A stretch of 31,974 bases of DNA, from assembly GCA_964515905.1 (NCBI GenBank), contig CAZEWK010000079.1:1-31974 (forward strand), written 5' to 3'. This document shows positions 8,263 to 17,152 of the stretch, piece after piece (within the stretch, counting starts at the first letter, position 1; every line of letters begins with the position of its first letter). The notes under the pieces were generated by a model. That model was not told where the DNA came from. It saw nothing but the letters and a program-made list of their open reading frames with translations, and ran no database searches. Source of the stretch: GCA-2712985 sp964515905. GTDB lineage: Bacteria; Pseudomonadota; Alphaproteobacteria; UBA7887. The translations under genes and the position numbers were made by a program.

Positions 8263-8522
8263 TGTGATTCTATCCGGTGTTATGTGCGAAAAGGGAAAGT
8301 TTTTGGGTGTAAAAACTGATTTGGTAATTAGGCTTATTTCAACGAAGTCGATTCTTTGTAGAAGAGTTATGTAAGATACAGGAAAGGAACACTAAATAGT
8401 ATTAAAACATGAATGCAGCTTGAAGAATTCGTCTAAGTGAATGACTATAGATAGCAGGGAACGGTCCTAGTTTTAGACGAAATGTGGATATCCCGAAAAA
8501 GATCTAACAGGTGGAGAATGTT

Positions 8523-9665
8523 ATGAAGATAAAGGCTGCTATTTTGCATGAACAAGGGAAAGAGCATCCCTTTAGTGAGACACAACCGTTAACAGTTGAA
8601 GAGGTTGAATTGGCTCCTCCTGGTGATGATGAAGTATTAATCAAGACTGGTGCGGCAGGACTTTGCCATTCGGATTTGTCGATGATTCGTGGGGTAATGG
8701 AACGCAAAGTCCCTATGGTTCCAGGACACGAGGGTGCTGGTGTTGTTGAAGAAGTTGGAAAAAACGTAACCCAATGTAAGCCCGGAGATCACGTTGTGAT
8801 GAGTTTCGTACCTATTTGTGGAGAGTGCGAATACTGTACTACGGGCCGCTCCAATATCTGTGTTACGGCATTTAATGCTCGTGCAACTGGAGCCTTAATA
8901 AACGGAGAACGGCGACTCTCGATTAATGGCCAACCACTACACCACACTAACGGTGTTTCATGTTATGCGGAGTATATGGTGGCTTGTGAGGATTCGGTCA
9001 TTGTTATCGATCAAGATGTACCGATGGTCGACGCTGCGCTATTTGGTTGCGCTGTTGTCACTGGAGTTGGTGCTATCATTAATACGGCAAAGATTCGACC
9101 CGGCTCTACTATCGGGGTAGTGGGATTGGGAGGAGTAGGATTGTGTGCATTACTGGGAGGGGTTGTCGCTGGTGCAGGCAGGATCGTCGCAATTGATATA
9201 GCTGATGATAAGCTTGGCCTTGCGAGGCAGCTTGGTGCGACGGATACATTTAATGCTAAAGACCCAGATTGTGTTGAAAAAGTAATTGAGGCGACAAAGG
9301 GTGGCGTGGAGTATGCCTTTGAAGTTGCCGGAGTTGTCGCTGCAATGAAGACGGCTTATTCCATTACTAGAAGGGGCGGAACTACGGTGAGCTCTGGTAT
9401 TTCACAGCACCAGCATACGTTTGAAGTGCCGCATGCAGAGCTTGTGGTTAATGAGCGAGCGATTAAAGGAAGTTATATGGGAAGTTGCGTCGTCAGGCAG
9501 GATGTTCCTAAATTCATACAGCTTTATAAACAAGGAAAGCTTCCAATCGATAGACTGAGAAGTGGAAATATTGGTCTTGATGCCTTAAATGAAGGCTTCG
9601 ATAAGCTGGCTGCAGGGGATGCTGTGCGTCAAATGCTTGTCATGCATGAAGAGTTTCTAGTTTGA
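8523..9665 (+). CDS. Zinc-dependent alcohol dehydrogenase (MDR superfamily)
   Basis: Protein of 380 residues. ATG 8523 is preferred over the in-frame GTG 8511 because AGGTGGAG lies just 6-7 nt before it. Catalytic-zinc ligands C48 (GLCHSD), H69-E70 (GHEGAG) and C175 are present, and the structural-zinc lobe has C99, C102, C105 and C113. The Rossmann motif is GLGGVG (200-205), with an acidic residue at the end of the second strand (VAIDI), which favours NAD. All catalytic elements are intact, so it should oxidise or form an alcohol or aldehyde. The class III-like or Rxyl_3153-like branch fits, but the substrate is unknown. It runs convergently with the cytochrome cluster. Confidence 0.9.
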   Translation: MKIKAAILHEQGKEHPFSETQPLTVEEVELAPPGDDEVLIKTGAAGLCHSDLSMIRGVMERKVPMVPGHEGAGVVEEVGKNVTQCKPGDHVVMSFVPICGECEYCTTGRSNICVTAFNARATGALINGERRLSINGQPLHHTNGVSCYAEYMVACEDSVIVIDQDVPMVDAALFGCAVVTGVGAIINTAKIRPGSTIGVVGLGGVGLCALLGGVVAGAGRIVAIDIADDKLGLARQLGATDTFNAKDPDCVEKVIEATKGGVEYAFEVAGVVAAMKTAYSITRRGGTTVSSGISQHQHTFEVPHAELVVNERAIKGSYMGSCVVRQDVPKFIQLYKQGKLPIDRLRSGNIGLDALNEGFDKLAAGDAVRQMLVMHEEFLV

Positions 9666-9738
9666 AGAGAATTGACCACTGAAAATAGGCAATAATTTGA
9701 GTATTGAGCAAAACATTAACGGATAGATGACATGATAT

Positions 9739-12027
9739 TTAGTTAGTTTCGGGAAAACCTGTGACGACTAATTTGCCTGGGAAAACACCAATATGATAAT
9801 TGTGACATGTTAGACAGTCATCACTGGCTTTTGCAGGCTGGTGACAATTAGTGCATGTGGATTGGTCAATTGTAACGAAATTGCTTTCAAAGATGGTTGG
9901 ATTGTGGTCTTCGAAAGAAGAGGTGTATTCGCTATCTATATTCAATTGATGGCATGTAACACAACCCCTTTCGTCGAGGAGACTAAAATGGGTTTCATGG
10001 GAAAATTTTGTAAATTTTTTCCCATGCAGATTTGCTCGAACACCGTACCAATTAATTTCTACCCGAGACTGATTATTTATATCGATGGAATGGCATTTTG
10101 TGCAGGTGCCAGGGCTGCGAGGACTCGCAATGTTTCTAAATAAAGAACCAATATTAGTATCAAGCCTTATGACCGAAACCTCATCTTCTATCGAGGCCGT
10201 GAGAAGCGGCACTAAAAACTCCAGCCAAGATTCAATAAATAGGTCGGAGTGTCCAACAGGACGATATCGTAGTGCAAAGTAGTCGTCGTCTTGATACCAT
10301 CCTCCGGCGGCGGCCCATTCTTCATCATTCACAGGTGTAGCGATTTCTCTAGTGATTGATTCGGATTCAGCGATTGACGTAATATTATCCTCAGTTAGAT
10401 CGATTTCATCATCGTCAGTTAGATCGATCTCATCATCGTCAATTAGATCGATTTCATCATCTTCATTCAAACTCTTTGCGGCTCGAGAATTAATATCTAT
10501 CGCGCCTAGGTCACTATTTAAATTTTCGGTACTTATTGTTTCGAATATTTTTTCTCCTCTCTGGTAGCGAGTAATTTCAACTAACAAATTTGGAAACCAA
10601 ACTGATTGGGCGTTATGGACTACGCCACTCGAAAGTGAGCCAGTTAGTTGGGCAAGTTCATTTCCCTGTAATTGACGGTCGGTGGCTTTTTCTAATCGAC
10701 TTTTGATTTCATTTACGCCGTTTATTTTTAGATCGAAAAATAGGCGTTTTACCGACCAAACAAATTTTGAAACGGCCTTCATCTGATCTTGGGTAGCACT
10801 GGAAAGATCTAAAAGATCAACGTTCTGGAGTAATACTTTGCTCTCTGCATAATTACTATCGGGAGAGAGTAACAGATCCATAAACGGGGTGAGGGACTCC
10901 TCCGCATATTCAGGCCATTCACCTACTGAGATGCCCTGTTCACGAAGTGTATACAAATCCAAACCAGGAACATTTATCACAGCAATGCCCTTTGGGCCTC
11001 CGCGCCCTTCTATCCCTTTAATTTGGTTCTGATGGCATTCTCCGCAAGAAAGAGTAAAGGGTTTTACGGTCATGGTCTGACCTGTAGATCCCACTTCGTG
11101 GCAACTCTGGCAGTTGCTTGGAGTATAGAGAATATTTTTTTGGTCTTTAAAATGCTTTCCAAGGTGGCTGAGATGGTCAAATTGAATCCGCGTCCGACGT
11201 TCGTATGGGTATTTTGTAAAAGCAGGGTGGCCCTCAGAAAAGCTTTTGAATTGAGCAGTATGACAAATATTGCAGCTTTCATCCGGTATCCAAGTGAGGT
11301 CAAAGTTCGGTCCATTATGTTCATTGTGACAATTCGCGCAGGATAATGCGGCCGTACTAGTATCATCAGAGGTTAGTACTGCGTTATGGAGCAGTAAGCC
11401 TATAGTTTTAGGACTGTCCTCTAAGATCTGTGATGAGTTTTTCAACGAAATTAGAATCTCCGACGAAAGAGAATGTGGTTGTATCGAATTTTCTCCGAGA
11501 TTGTGGCATCCTAAACAAAGGGTTTCGTCATCTTGTGCGATGGAATTTGAAAACGCTTCGTGCCACCAATTCATTGGGGTGAGAGCAGCCACCTTATGAC
11601 ATTGTTTACAATCTGTCAGTTTAGCATGTTGAGAAGTTAGTGGTCCGGGATCGATAAACTCCTCTTTGTGTTTTCCAGCTATAAGCAATAAAAGGCATCC
11701 GAGCACCAAGAAAACGAACCATTTAGTTATCAGTACCCGCTTGGCCATCCAGCTTCGTACCGGTTGACATGTTGGAATGGTGTTACAGCACTTCCCGTCT
11801 GTTAGGGGTCCCTCAGTGCATGGTCCTCCAGCTAAAGAAGATCTAGTGCAAAACCAGCGGTCTCCGCTATTTCGAGGCCTACACTCTGCAGTAGCCCTGC
11901 ACTGGCCCGTAGCCATATCTGGACCAATTCGGCAGGGATCCCCCAGGGAATAGCGACCACAGATCCATTTCTGTGTAGGCCGAATATAGGGGCTTTCACG
12001 GAACGAAAATTTTTGGATTAATTCCAA
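9739..12027 (-). CDS. Membrane-anchored decaheme c-type cytochrome with N-terminal duplicated Cys4 domain
   Basis: Protein of 762 residues. I start it at TTG 12027, 2 nt after the stop of the upstream gene, with GGAAG 9 nt before; the open frame reaches 12123 but that part overlaps the preceding gene. Residues 21-51 and 58-89 are two copies of a WxCxRxSL..GxPCxxGP...GxC...CxP unit, with nine Cys in all. A single hydrophobic helix (98-117) follows. The remainder holds ten CxxCH motifs: six before the acidic linker and four after it. The acidic linker contains three tandem 8-residue repeats. Expected topology is Cys domain in the cytoplasm and hemes in the periplasm. This is the last gene of the seven-gene cluster. 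It could pass electrons from cytoplasmic Fe-S proteins to the periplasmic cytochromes; the Cys domain may bind zinc or Fe-S, unproven. Confidence 0.85.
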   Translation of the reverse strand: MELIQKFSFRESPYIRPTQKWICGRYSLGDPCRIGPDMATGQCRATAECRPRNSGDRWFCTRSSLAGGPCTEGPLTDGKCCNTIPTCQPVRSWMAKRVLITKWFVFLVLGCLLLLIAGKHKEEFIDPGPLTSQHAKLTDCKQCHKVAALTPMNWWHEAFSNSIAQDDETLCLGCHNLGENSIQPHSLSSEILISLKNSSQILEDSPKTIGLLLHNAVLTSDDTSTAALSCANCHNEHNGPNFDLTWIPDESCNICHTAQFKSFSEGHPAFTKYPYERRTRIQFDHLSHLGKHFKDQKNILYTPSNCQSCHEVGSTGQTMTVKPFTLSCGECHQNQIKGIEGRGGPKGIAVINVPGLDLYTLREQGISVGEWPEYAEESLTPFMDLLLSPDSNYAESKVLLQNVDLLDLSSATQDQMKAVSKFVWSVKRLFFDLKINGVNEIKSRLEKATDRQLQGNELAQLTGSLSSGVVHNAQSVWFPNLLVEITRYQRGEKIFETISTENLNSDLGAIDINSRAAKSLNEDDEIDLIDDDEIDLTDDDEIDLTEDNITSIAESESITREIATPVNDEEWAAAGGWYQDDDYFALRYRPVGHSDLFIESWLEFLVPLLTASIEDEVSVIRLDTNIGSLFRNIASPRSPGTCTKCHSIDINNQSRVEINWYGVRANLHGKKFTKFSHETHFSLLDERGCVTCHQLNIDSEYTSSFEDHNPTIFESNFVTIDQSTCTNCHQPAKASDDCLTCHNYHIGVFPGKLVVTGFPETN
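10394..10465 (-). repeat. Three tandem 24-bp units coding the acidic linker of the decaheme cytochrome
   Basis: Units 10394-10417, 10418-10441 and 10442-10465 differ by one or a few bases and encode DDDEIDLT-type octapeptides in frame. The repeat sits between the sixth and seventh heme motifs and so forms a flexible, strongly negative spacer. Confidence 0.9.
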
Positions 12028-12029
12028 AA

Positions 12030-12848
12030 CTATGCGCTTCCTGCAAAGGCATGAGTCAGGACTGCGTGGAGGATTACCAAAATAATTAACCCGCCAGTAA
12101 ATGGAACGTGAACGAATAACCATCCCTTGAGAAACGCTTGGAGTGAATATTGGTGGTCCAATTCGTCTTTTTTTTCTGTTAGCTCGCTAAGACGATTAAC
12201 AAATGCTCGCTCTTGGTCGCTAAGATAGCGGTCTATATTTTTCATTTGCTTACGAATTTTAGTCAGTTCGTATCCAGATCCGACGAGATGACCTATCAAA
12301 TTTTTTGGCCTATTAAAAAACGAAATAAGTTCGGTGGTATAAAAACTACTGACCGTTGAGGATCCAGTCACAGAAGTGCATTGGAGTACCTGATTTTCGG
12401 CTTCTTTACGCAGTTGAATAATGAATCCGGGAATACGTTCGAAAATGACCTCTTCACCTCGGTTTGTCAGTAGTTTTGAAAGCCTCTGATTTAGGTAGAG
12501 TCCGACTAGTCCGCTCAGTGCCACAAGAGAGAAAAATGTGGCCAATAAAACTTCCATCCATCCTTGTGGGATACGCCAAGAAATGTGGAGACAAAAAATA
12601 AGAATAGATATATTCCCTAAGTATATATGCACTTTTAACCATGTCGCAGCATTGCCGATGGGAAGCATGCGAATTTTTTTTCGGATGCCATAAGATGTTA
12701 AGATCAGTATCAAGGATGTTAGCACCCAGCCGGATAAGAATTGTTCTTGATAGGTAGATATTAAATAGATGTGGTGCACTATAAGTATCAAAGAGATAAT
12801 GAAAACAAACAAAGACACGTTGACCAGTCTCCTGGATTCAGAAGACAT
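12030..12848 (-). CDS. Polytopic membrane protein, probable diheme b-type cytochrome
   Basis: Protein of 272 residues with about five transmembrane segments (11-31, 38-55, 71-91, 97-118, 242-265) and a charged, helical, soluble insert between the last two. Two His pairs lie in membrane segments with 14-residue spacing, H74/H88 and H247/H261; this spacing is typical of heme b ligands in cytochrome b-type proteins. H25, H26 and H266 are further candidates. The ATG overlaps the stop of the upstream ferredoxin gene (TAATG), and the decaheme gene follows within 2 nt, so the three are translationally linked. It is likely the inner-membrane electron entry or quinone-reacting subunit. No named family is recognised, so the heme assignment is inference. 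Confidence 0.7.
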   Translation of the reverse strand: MSSESRRLVNVSLFVFIISLILIVHHIYLISTYQEQFLSGWVLTSLILILTSYGIRKKIRMLPIGNAATWLKVHIYLGNISILIFCLHISWRIPQGWMEVLLATFFSLVALSGLVGLYLNQRLSKLLTNRGEEVIFERIPGFIIQLRKEAENQVLQCTSVTGSSTVSSFYTTELISFFNRPKNLIGHLVGSGYELTKIRKQMKNIDRYLSDQERAFVNRLSELTEKKDELDHQYSLQAFLKGWLFVHVPFTGGLIILVILHAVLTHAFAGSA

Positions 12849-14575
12849 TACTTATCCAACCAATCCGACAATGTCTTTATGTCACTTAAGTCTGATCGCC
12901 TTAGGGCATTATGTGGGCAGGCCCTCTGACAGGCGGGTCCACCGATTTGATCTATGCATAGATCGCACTTGGTCGCTTTTGCGATTGGTACACCTTTTGA
13001 AGTATCGGTGATAAAAAAGCCGAATTGGTCACGGATTTCAACCATCCGAATGTTGTCGTAAGGGCAAGCATTGGCGCAAGTAGCGCAACCAATACAAGTT
13101 TCGTCATTTATGATAACTTGCCCGAAAGATGAGGAGCGGTGAATTGCGCCGGTAGGGCAACCGATCATGCAAACCGGATCCGCGCAGTGCATGCATGCGT
13201 TGGCAATCATATAATGATCGTAGGTACGACCGTGTCGATTAAATCTGGGATTATTATTGTGGGTCGCTGCGCAGGCAGTGACACAGTCGTCACATCGAAC
13301 ACAGCGGTCCAAGTCAATCAGCATCGTAGCAGTGCCATTTATGTATCGATGTTCGACCAGAAATTCTAATAAACCTGAATCAATATTGTTTTCTAAATCG
13401 GCGTCTTCTTTGGGTTCGTCGTCAATGCGGTTTTCAAAGCCTCCAAGATGTACGAGTGCATCTTCGGATAACGTCGGAAGTACAAGTTCTTCTATAATTC
13501 TGGTGGGAACTCGCAATACATCAATATAGCCTAGGGCCCGTAGGCTGGTTCTTAGTGGCTGAGAATCGTGGTGACGCCAGTTGGAAATAATTTCAGACAT
13601 TCCAAATACGCTTCCGGCACCAATATATTCTAAAGTACGGTGACCGTTATTCATTGATTTGCTAATTCGGCCAAACCCGGACCGGATTAGTAGCAAACCG
13701 TCTGGGTAATCGCCTTCTGAAACGATTACAGGTTCATGCGAAAGGCGATCTTGCGCAGACCCTTCTGATAAACGGATATAGGAGGTGTGCCAATCAAAAT
13801 CGCCATAGGTTTCGAACAAGGTTTCGTGAGCAATTTTGTCAATTACGTCGCCGCTTAAGTGTTCAAACATTGGAGTAGCTTGAAGTGCTGTGGTAAGGCT
13901 GCGTTCCCGATAAAGGGTGTCAACGTGACTTCGAAAATCATCAACTTTCCGCCGGATTTCGCGAAATCCTTGCCAGCGAATCTCTAGAAGTTGTGCGTCT
14001 CCGGAAGCAAAAACGGTGGCAGTTCGTTGTGTTCGTCCAAGTGCTGCTATTTCTCCAAACATTTCACCGTGCTTTAGTATAGCGGTGCGATGGTCATCGA
14101 GGACAGTAGGGACATCCTGCAGAAAGATGTGAGCATCCAGGTCGCTCCCACGTTGTCCAGTTGCGGTTCGGCTTCGGGTATATCGCTCGTGATCACGAAC
14201 CTCGGGATATCGGGCATTCTTCCAAAGTTGGTTGAGAGATTCAAATATTCCCCGACGTTTTTGTGTTGCGCGACCTAACATGGCTTCTGGAAGACCAGGA
14301 GGTAAAACGACGTGGACCTTTCCTTGTATAATCAAAAAAGCTGAGTGTCCGTAGTCACCAGCCCTTACGACGATATCCCCATCGCCATATTTGATTAACC
14401 GAGTATCATTTCTGATGATGTCTTCAAGAGATTGGGTCGCTGAAAAACGAGCACGATCCATATTGCTAAATGGTTCCAATGAAAGAATTCGTCGTACATC
14501 ATCATCGGTCATGCTTGGCCCAAAGGGATTATCCCACCGTTGTGGGCGCTGAATGGCTACATTGGATTCGGCCAT
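12848..14575 (-). CDS. Cyclic-nucleotide-binding protein fused to a four-cluster [4Fe-4S] ferredoxin
   Basis: Protein of 575 residues; ATG 14575 is preferred over an in-frame GTG six bases upstream. Residues 45-215 form a cNMP-binding domain with a phosphate-binding cassette, FGEIAALGRTQRTATV (173-188), interrupted by a basic insert at about 100-160. Residues 228-375 are a second, more divergent cNMP domain (GSVFGMSEI) with a less canonical cassette. From 415 on it is a DmsB/NrfC/HybA-type ferredoxin with 16 Cys in four sets: C425/428/431/435, C461/464/469/473, C494/497/500/504 and C537/540/549/553. There is no signal peptide, so it acts in the cytoplasm. It probably relays electrons between the reductase and the membrane subunit, with ligand binding as a switch. 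CNB-ferredoxin fusions exist in databases as far as I recall, but I know of no characterised function. Confidence 0.85.
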   Translation of the reverse strand: MAESNVAIQRPQRWDNPFGPSMTDDDVRRILSLEPFSNMDRARFSATQSLEDIIRNDTRLIKYGDGDIVVRAGDYGHSAFLIIQGKVHVVLPPGLPEAMLGRATQKRRGIFESLNQLWKNARYPEVRDHERYTRSRTATGQRGSDLDAHIFLQDVPTVLDDHRTAILKHGEMFGEIAALGRTQRTATVFASGDAQLLEIRWQGFREIRRKVDDFRSHVDTLYRERSLTTALQATPMFEHLSGDVIDKIAHETLFETYGDFDWHTSYIRLSEGSAQDRLSHEPVIVSEGDYPDGLLLIRSGFGRISKSMNNGHRTLEYIGAGSVFGMSEIISNWRHHDSQPLRTSLRALGYIDVLRVPTRIIEELVLPTLSEDALVHLGGFENRIDDEPKEDADLENNIDSGLLEFLVEHRYINGTATMLIDLDRCVRCDDCVTACAATHNNNPRFNRHGRTYDHYMIANACMHCADPVCMIGCPTGAIHRSSSFGQVIINDETCIGCATCANACPYDNIRMVEIRDQFGFFITDTSKGVPIAKATKCDLCIDQIGGPACQRACPHNALRRSDLSDIKTLSDWLDK

Positions 14576-14625
14576 CAACACTCTTTTCCTTTCGTGGGTG
14601 CAGCGCTCTGAAGAAGGTTGGGTCT

Positions 14626-15645
14626 TTACTTACCAATTTTTGGTAAAAGTGCATCTAGTTCGGCAAGTTGGCTTCCGTCGTAGTTATTCGAGAGTTTGAT
14701 TGCTTCAGACGATATTCCATCTGCTGCTTTTGTTAATTGTTCTTCATTGTTCAATTTAAGCTTAACCCCTTCAGCGATTAAAAGGATGCTGTTAATCTCA
14801 GGAAGATTCACGGTTTCAGCTATCTGCCCAAGCCGTTTTTCCGCCGCTTTTGCTCTTTTTGCCATGGAAACGGCGTACTTTGCCTTTTCTGTTGCTTTAG
14901 CAACTCCCCGAAGGGCATGTTCTAGATCTAGTGCTTGCCCAACAATATACATCATTCGTTGTCGCTCAATGGAAGACGAGTTGTTTTCCGCAGAATACCA
15001 TACGTTATGTCGAATTTCGCCGTTAATCCAACTAGCTAATTCGAACTTGCTTCCGGCAGGATGACCTCCAACGTTAACTAATTTTTCGTTAGGAACAGTG
15101 TGACAAGTGTAACAATTTTGTGCCACTGAGTAGAGTTGTGATGGACGAATTAACCCAGCTGCCTCCGACTGTTCATACCGGGTTACCTTGTGGGATGGAT
15201 CCTCATTTTCTGCGGTCACACCTTTACCGCCGAAATCACTATGAACGTCAATCCAACCTTCTCCGGCACCATGACAAGATTCACATGTTATTCCGGCAAT
15301 TGGTTTAGTTTTCCCATCAATAATGGCAGAAGTAAAGTGGCATCCAAGGCAGTCACTTTCATTTTTTATTCGTCGAATCCCCATTGCTTTCGCGATTTCC
15401 TTAGCTTTTTCACTTCGGGGTAAGTTTTTGAAGGTAGTAGCATGGTGCGTTTCTTTCCATACGCTTATCGAAGACTTGTGGCATTCGCCGCACGCGTCTG
15501 GTCCCTTAACTAACTCAGGGTTTAAGCGTAGGTCTTGCGCAATTGTTTCAGAAGTCTCCGCTAATACTCCCATGCCAAGCACTAATGTTAGGGTCGCCAT
15601 TCTTAACATTCTAGTAAAACTTTCGACGAGTGGCCTATTTTTCAT
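14626..15645 (-). CDS. Tetraheme c-type cytochrome, cytochrome c554-like
   Basis: Protein of 339 residues with an N-terminal signal peptide (hydrophobic about 15-30, then TIAQD). Four CxxCH motifs are at C52-H56, C99-H103, C121-H125 and C178-H182. The spacing, with KxxHHATTF after the first heme and GITCESCHGAGEGW at the third, fits the cytochrome c554/c-prime domain. After residue 210 there is no heme but a long Ala/Lys/Glu-rich helical tail, which may be a coiled coil or an interaction helix. It sits 50 nt before the CNB-ferredoxin gene and 63 nt after the reductase. It is likely a periplasmic electron shuttle between the inner-membrane decaheme and the outer-membrane pentaheme. No hydroxylamine oxidoreductase is nearby, so a nitrification role is not indicated. 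Confidence 0.85.
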   Translation of the reverse strand: MKNRPLVESFTRMLRMATLTLVLGMGVLAETSETIAQDLRLNPELVKGPDACGECHKSSISVWKETHHATTFKNLPRSEKAKEIAKAMGIRRIKNESDCLGCHFTSAIIDGKTKPIAGITCESCHGAGEGWIDVHSDFGGKGVTAENEDPSHKVTRYEQSEAAGLIRPSQLYSVAQNCYTCHTVPNEKLVNVGGHPAGSKFELASWINGEIRHNVWYSAENNSSSIERQRMMYIVGQALDLEHALRGVAKATEKAKYAVSMAKRAKAAEKRLGQIAETVNLPEINSILLIAEGVKLKLNNEEQLTKAADGISSEAIKLSNNYDGSQLAELDALLPKIGK

Positions 15646-15708
15646 TTTATCCAGCCCTTATTTACAACAGCGATAATAAATCAGGATAACTTTTGTGCTC
15701 TGAGTAAC

Positions 15709-16998
15709 TCAAGCATCTATCGTTAAATTAGTTTTCGGTACGGCAATACAAGTCAAGCAGGAGCTTTTTTCAGATGGCGTATCGGGTTTCTCCAAGTAAG
15801 ATACTTCTCCAGTTTTAATAGCTGTAATACATGTCCCACAGCTACCGGCCCGGCAACCTGATTCTATGTTAATTTGATTAATGTCCGCAAACTCTAATAT
15901 TGATCCGGCGAAATTATCCCACTCCAGCGTTTTTTGAGATTTTGAGAAATTTATTTTAATTTTATTCTTTGGATTCATTCTCCCATTTTTTGTGGAAGAC
16001 GAAGCTGTTTTTACACTTGCTGGCCCAAATGTCTCCGTGTGGATATCCTTCTCGGGTATCCCGTAGTCCCTCAAACCCTTTGTGATAGATCCTAACAACG
16101 GCGCGGGACCACAAAGGTAATAGTCGCAGTCAATAGCGGGCAGGACTTGCATTATAGAATTCACACTGATCTTCCCGTCCTGTCTGAATTTAGTATCCGC
16201 TCTATCAATGTTAGTTGCAGAATTACTATAATTCACGCTTACATGTAAATTTTCGTTATCTGCCTCGAGGCGTGTTAAATGCTCCAACATGATTTGTTCT
16301 GTATTATCCCGGACGCCGTAAAATAGCCAAACTTCTCTTTTTGATCCCATATCACAAAGTGTATTGATCATGCTTATCATTGGCGTTATTCCAATGCCGC
16401 CAGCAATCATAACGACTGGTGTATGCGAAGACAGGTCTATGAAAAATCTACCCGAAGGGGCTTTGACATCTAAAATATCACCTTCGCTAAGCACATCGTG
16501 GAAGAAACTTGAAGAAAGTCCCGAAGAAGATACTTCCCCATCACGAGAATCCTTAACCCGTTTTATAGTTACACGGTAATAATTGGTCAGGAGAGCGCTA
16601 TCTGACAAAGAATAGCACCGAATAACTGGCTTTTCACGATCAGGAAGATGCAAGCTGAACGTTAAATATTGCCCCGGTTGAAAACGGGGCAGGGTCTTAC
16701 CATCGTGAGGCATAAGGTAGACAGAGCAAGTATCCTCACTCTCTTTTACTTTACGATTAACTCGGAACTTACGAAAACCCGACCAGGGTAATTGCTCCTT
16801 GCTTGCCTGCACTTGACCTTTTAAAGCTGTTATTGCTGTCCGATTTTGAAGGAGATGTCCAGACAACTCTTCGTGAGTTTTACGAAGAACAGTTTTGCGC
16901 CAGGAACAAAACAATACCGAAGCTGCTTGAATTAAGGCCGTTAGAATAATTGTCGCCCCGACTAATTGAGCTAGATTTATTTCAAGCAGGTCACTCAT
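15709..16998 (-). CDS. Membrane-anchored FAD/NAD(P)H oxidoreductase with C-terminal [2Fe-2S] domain, module B copy
   Basis: Protein of 429 residues, collinear with the paralogue at 2261-3547. It has a transmembrane helix at about 10-30, a helical linker (35-70), the flavin motif RCYSLS (127-132) and nucleotide binding through GGIGITP (200-206) and YLCGPAPL. The ferredoxin Cys are C382, C387, C390 and C414. After the helix the protein is basic, consistent with the catalytic part facing the cytoplasm. The NAD domain has the usual CGP motif, while the module A copy has CAPPP at the same place. A 154-nt gap separates it from the porin gene, and no strong ribosome site is visible. Predicted role: NAD(P)H-driven entry point, or exit point in reverse flow, of the cytochrome chain. 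Confidence 0.85.
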   Translation of the reverse strand: MSDLLEINLAQLVGATIILTALIQAASVLFCSWRKTVLRKTHEELSGHLLQNRTAITALKGQVQASKEQLPWSGFRKFRVNRKVKESEDTCSVYLMPHDGKTLPRFQPGQYLTFSLHLPDREKPVIRCYSLSDSALLTNYYRVTIKRVKDSRDGEVSSSGLSSSFFHDVLSEGDILDVKAPSGRFFIDLSSHTPVVMIAGGIGITPMISMINTLCDMGSKREVWLFYGVRDNTEQIMLEHLTRLEADNENLHVSVNYSNSATNIDRADTKFRQDGKISVNSIMQVLPAIDCDYYLCGPAPLLGSITKGLRDYGIPEKDIHTETFGPASVKTASSSTKNGRMNPKNKIKINFSKSQKTLEWDNFAGSILEFADINQINIESGCRAGSCGTCITAIKTGEVSYLEKPDTPSEKSSCLTCIAVPKTNLTIDA

Positions 16999-17152
16999 TT
17001 ATTGCCATTTAGCCTTATATCAAATTGATTAAACAATTGAGGACCTTAGCTCATTCAATATTTCAATGGTAACAACTTTATTCAACCAGATTCCTATAGA
17101 TCAGTTATTCTTTAAATGAGTTGATCTTTTTGGATGTTCGCGTGTTGTTAAT

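Noticed and set aside
10394..10465. Short direct repeats as a possible CRISPR or regulatory array
   Set aside because: Units are contiguous without spacers, in frame with the decaheme gene and code an acidic peptide repeat.
12028..12123. N-terminal extension of the decaheme open frame to 12123
   Set aside because: It lies wholly inside the end of the membrane-protein gene in another frame; TTG 12027 with GGAAG upstream fits the tight operon spacing.
15709..16998. NqrF subunit of a sodium-pumping NADH:quinone reductase
   Set aside because: The ferredoxin domain is C-terminal, opposite to NqrF, and no other nqr genes are present.
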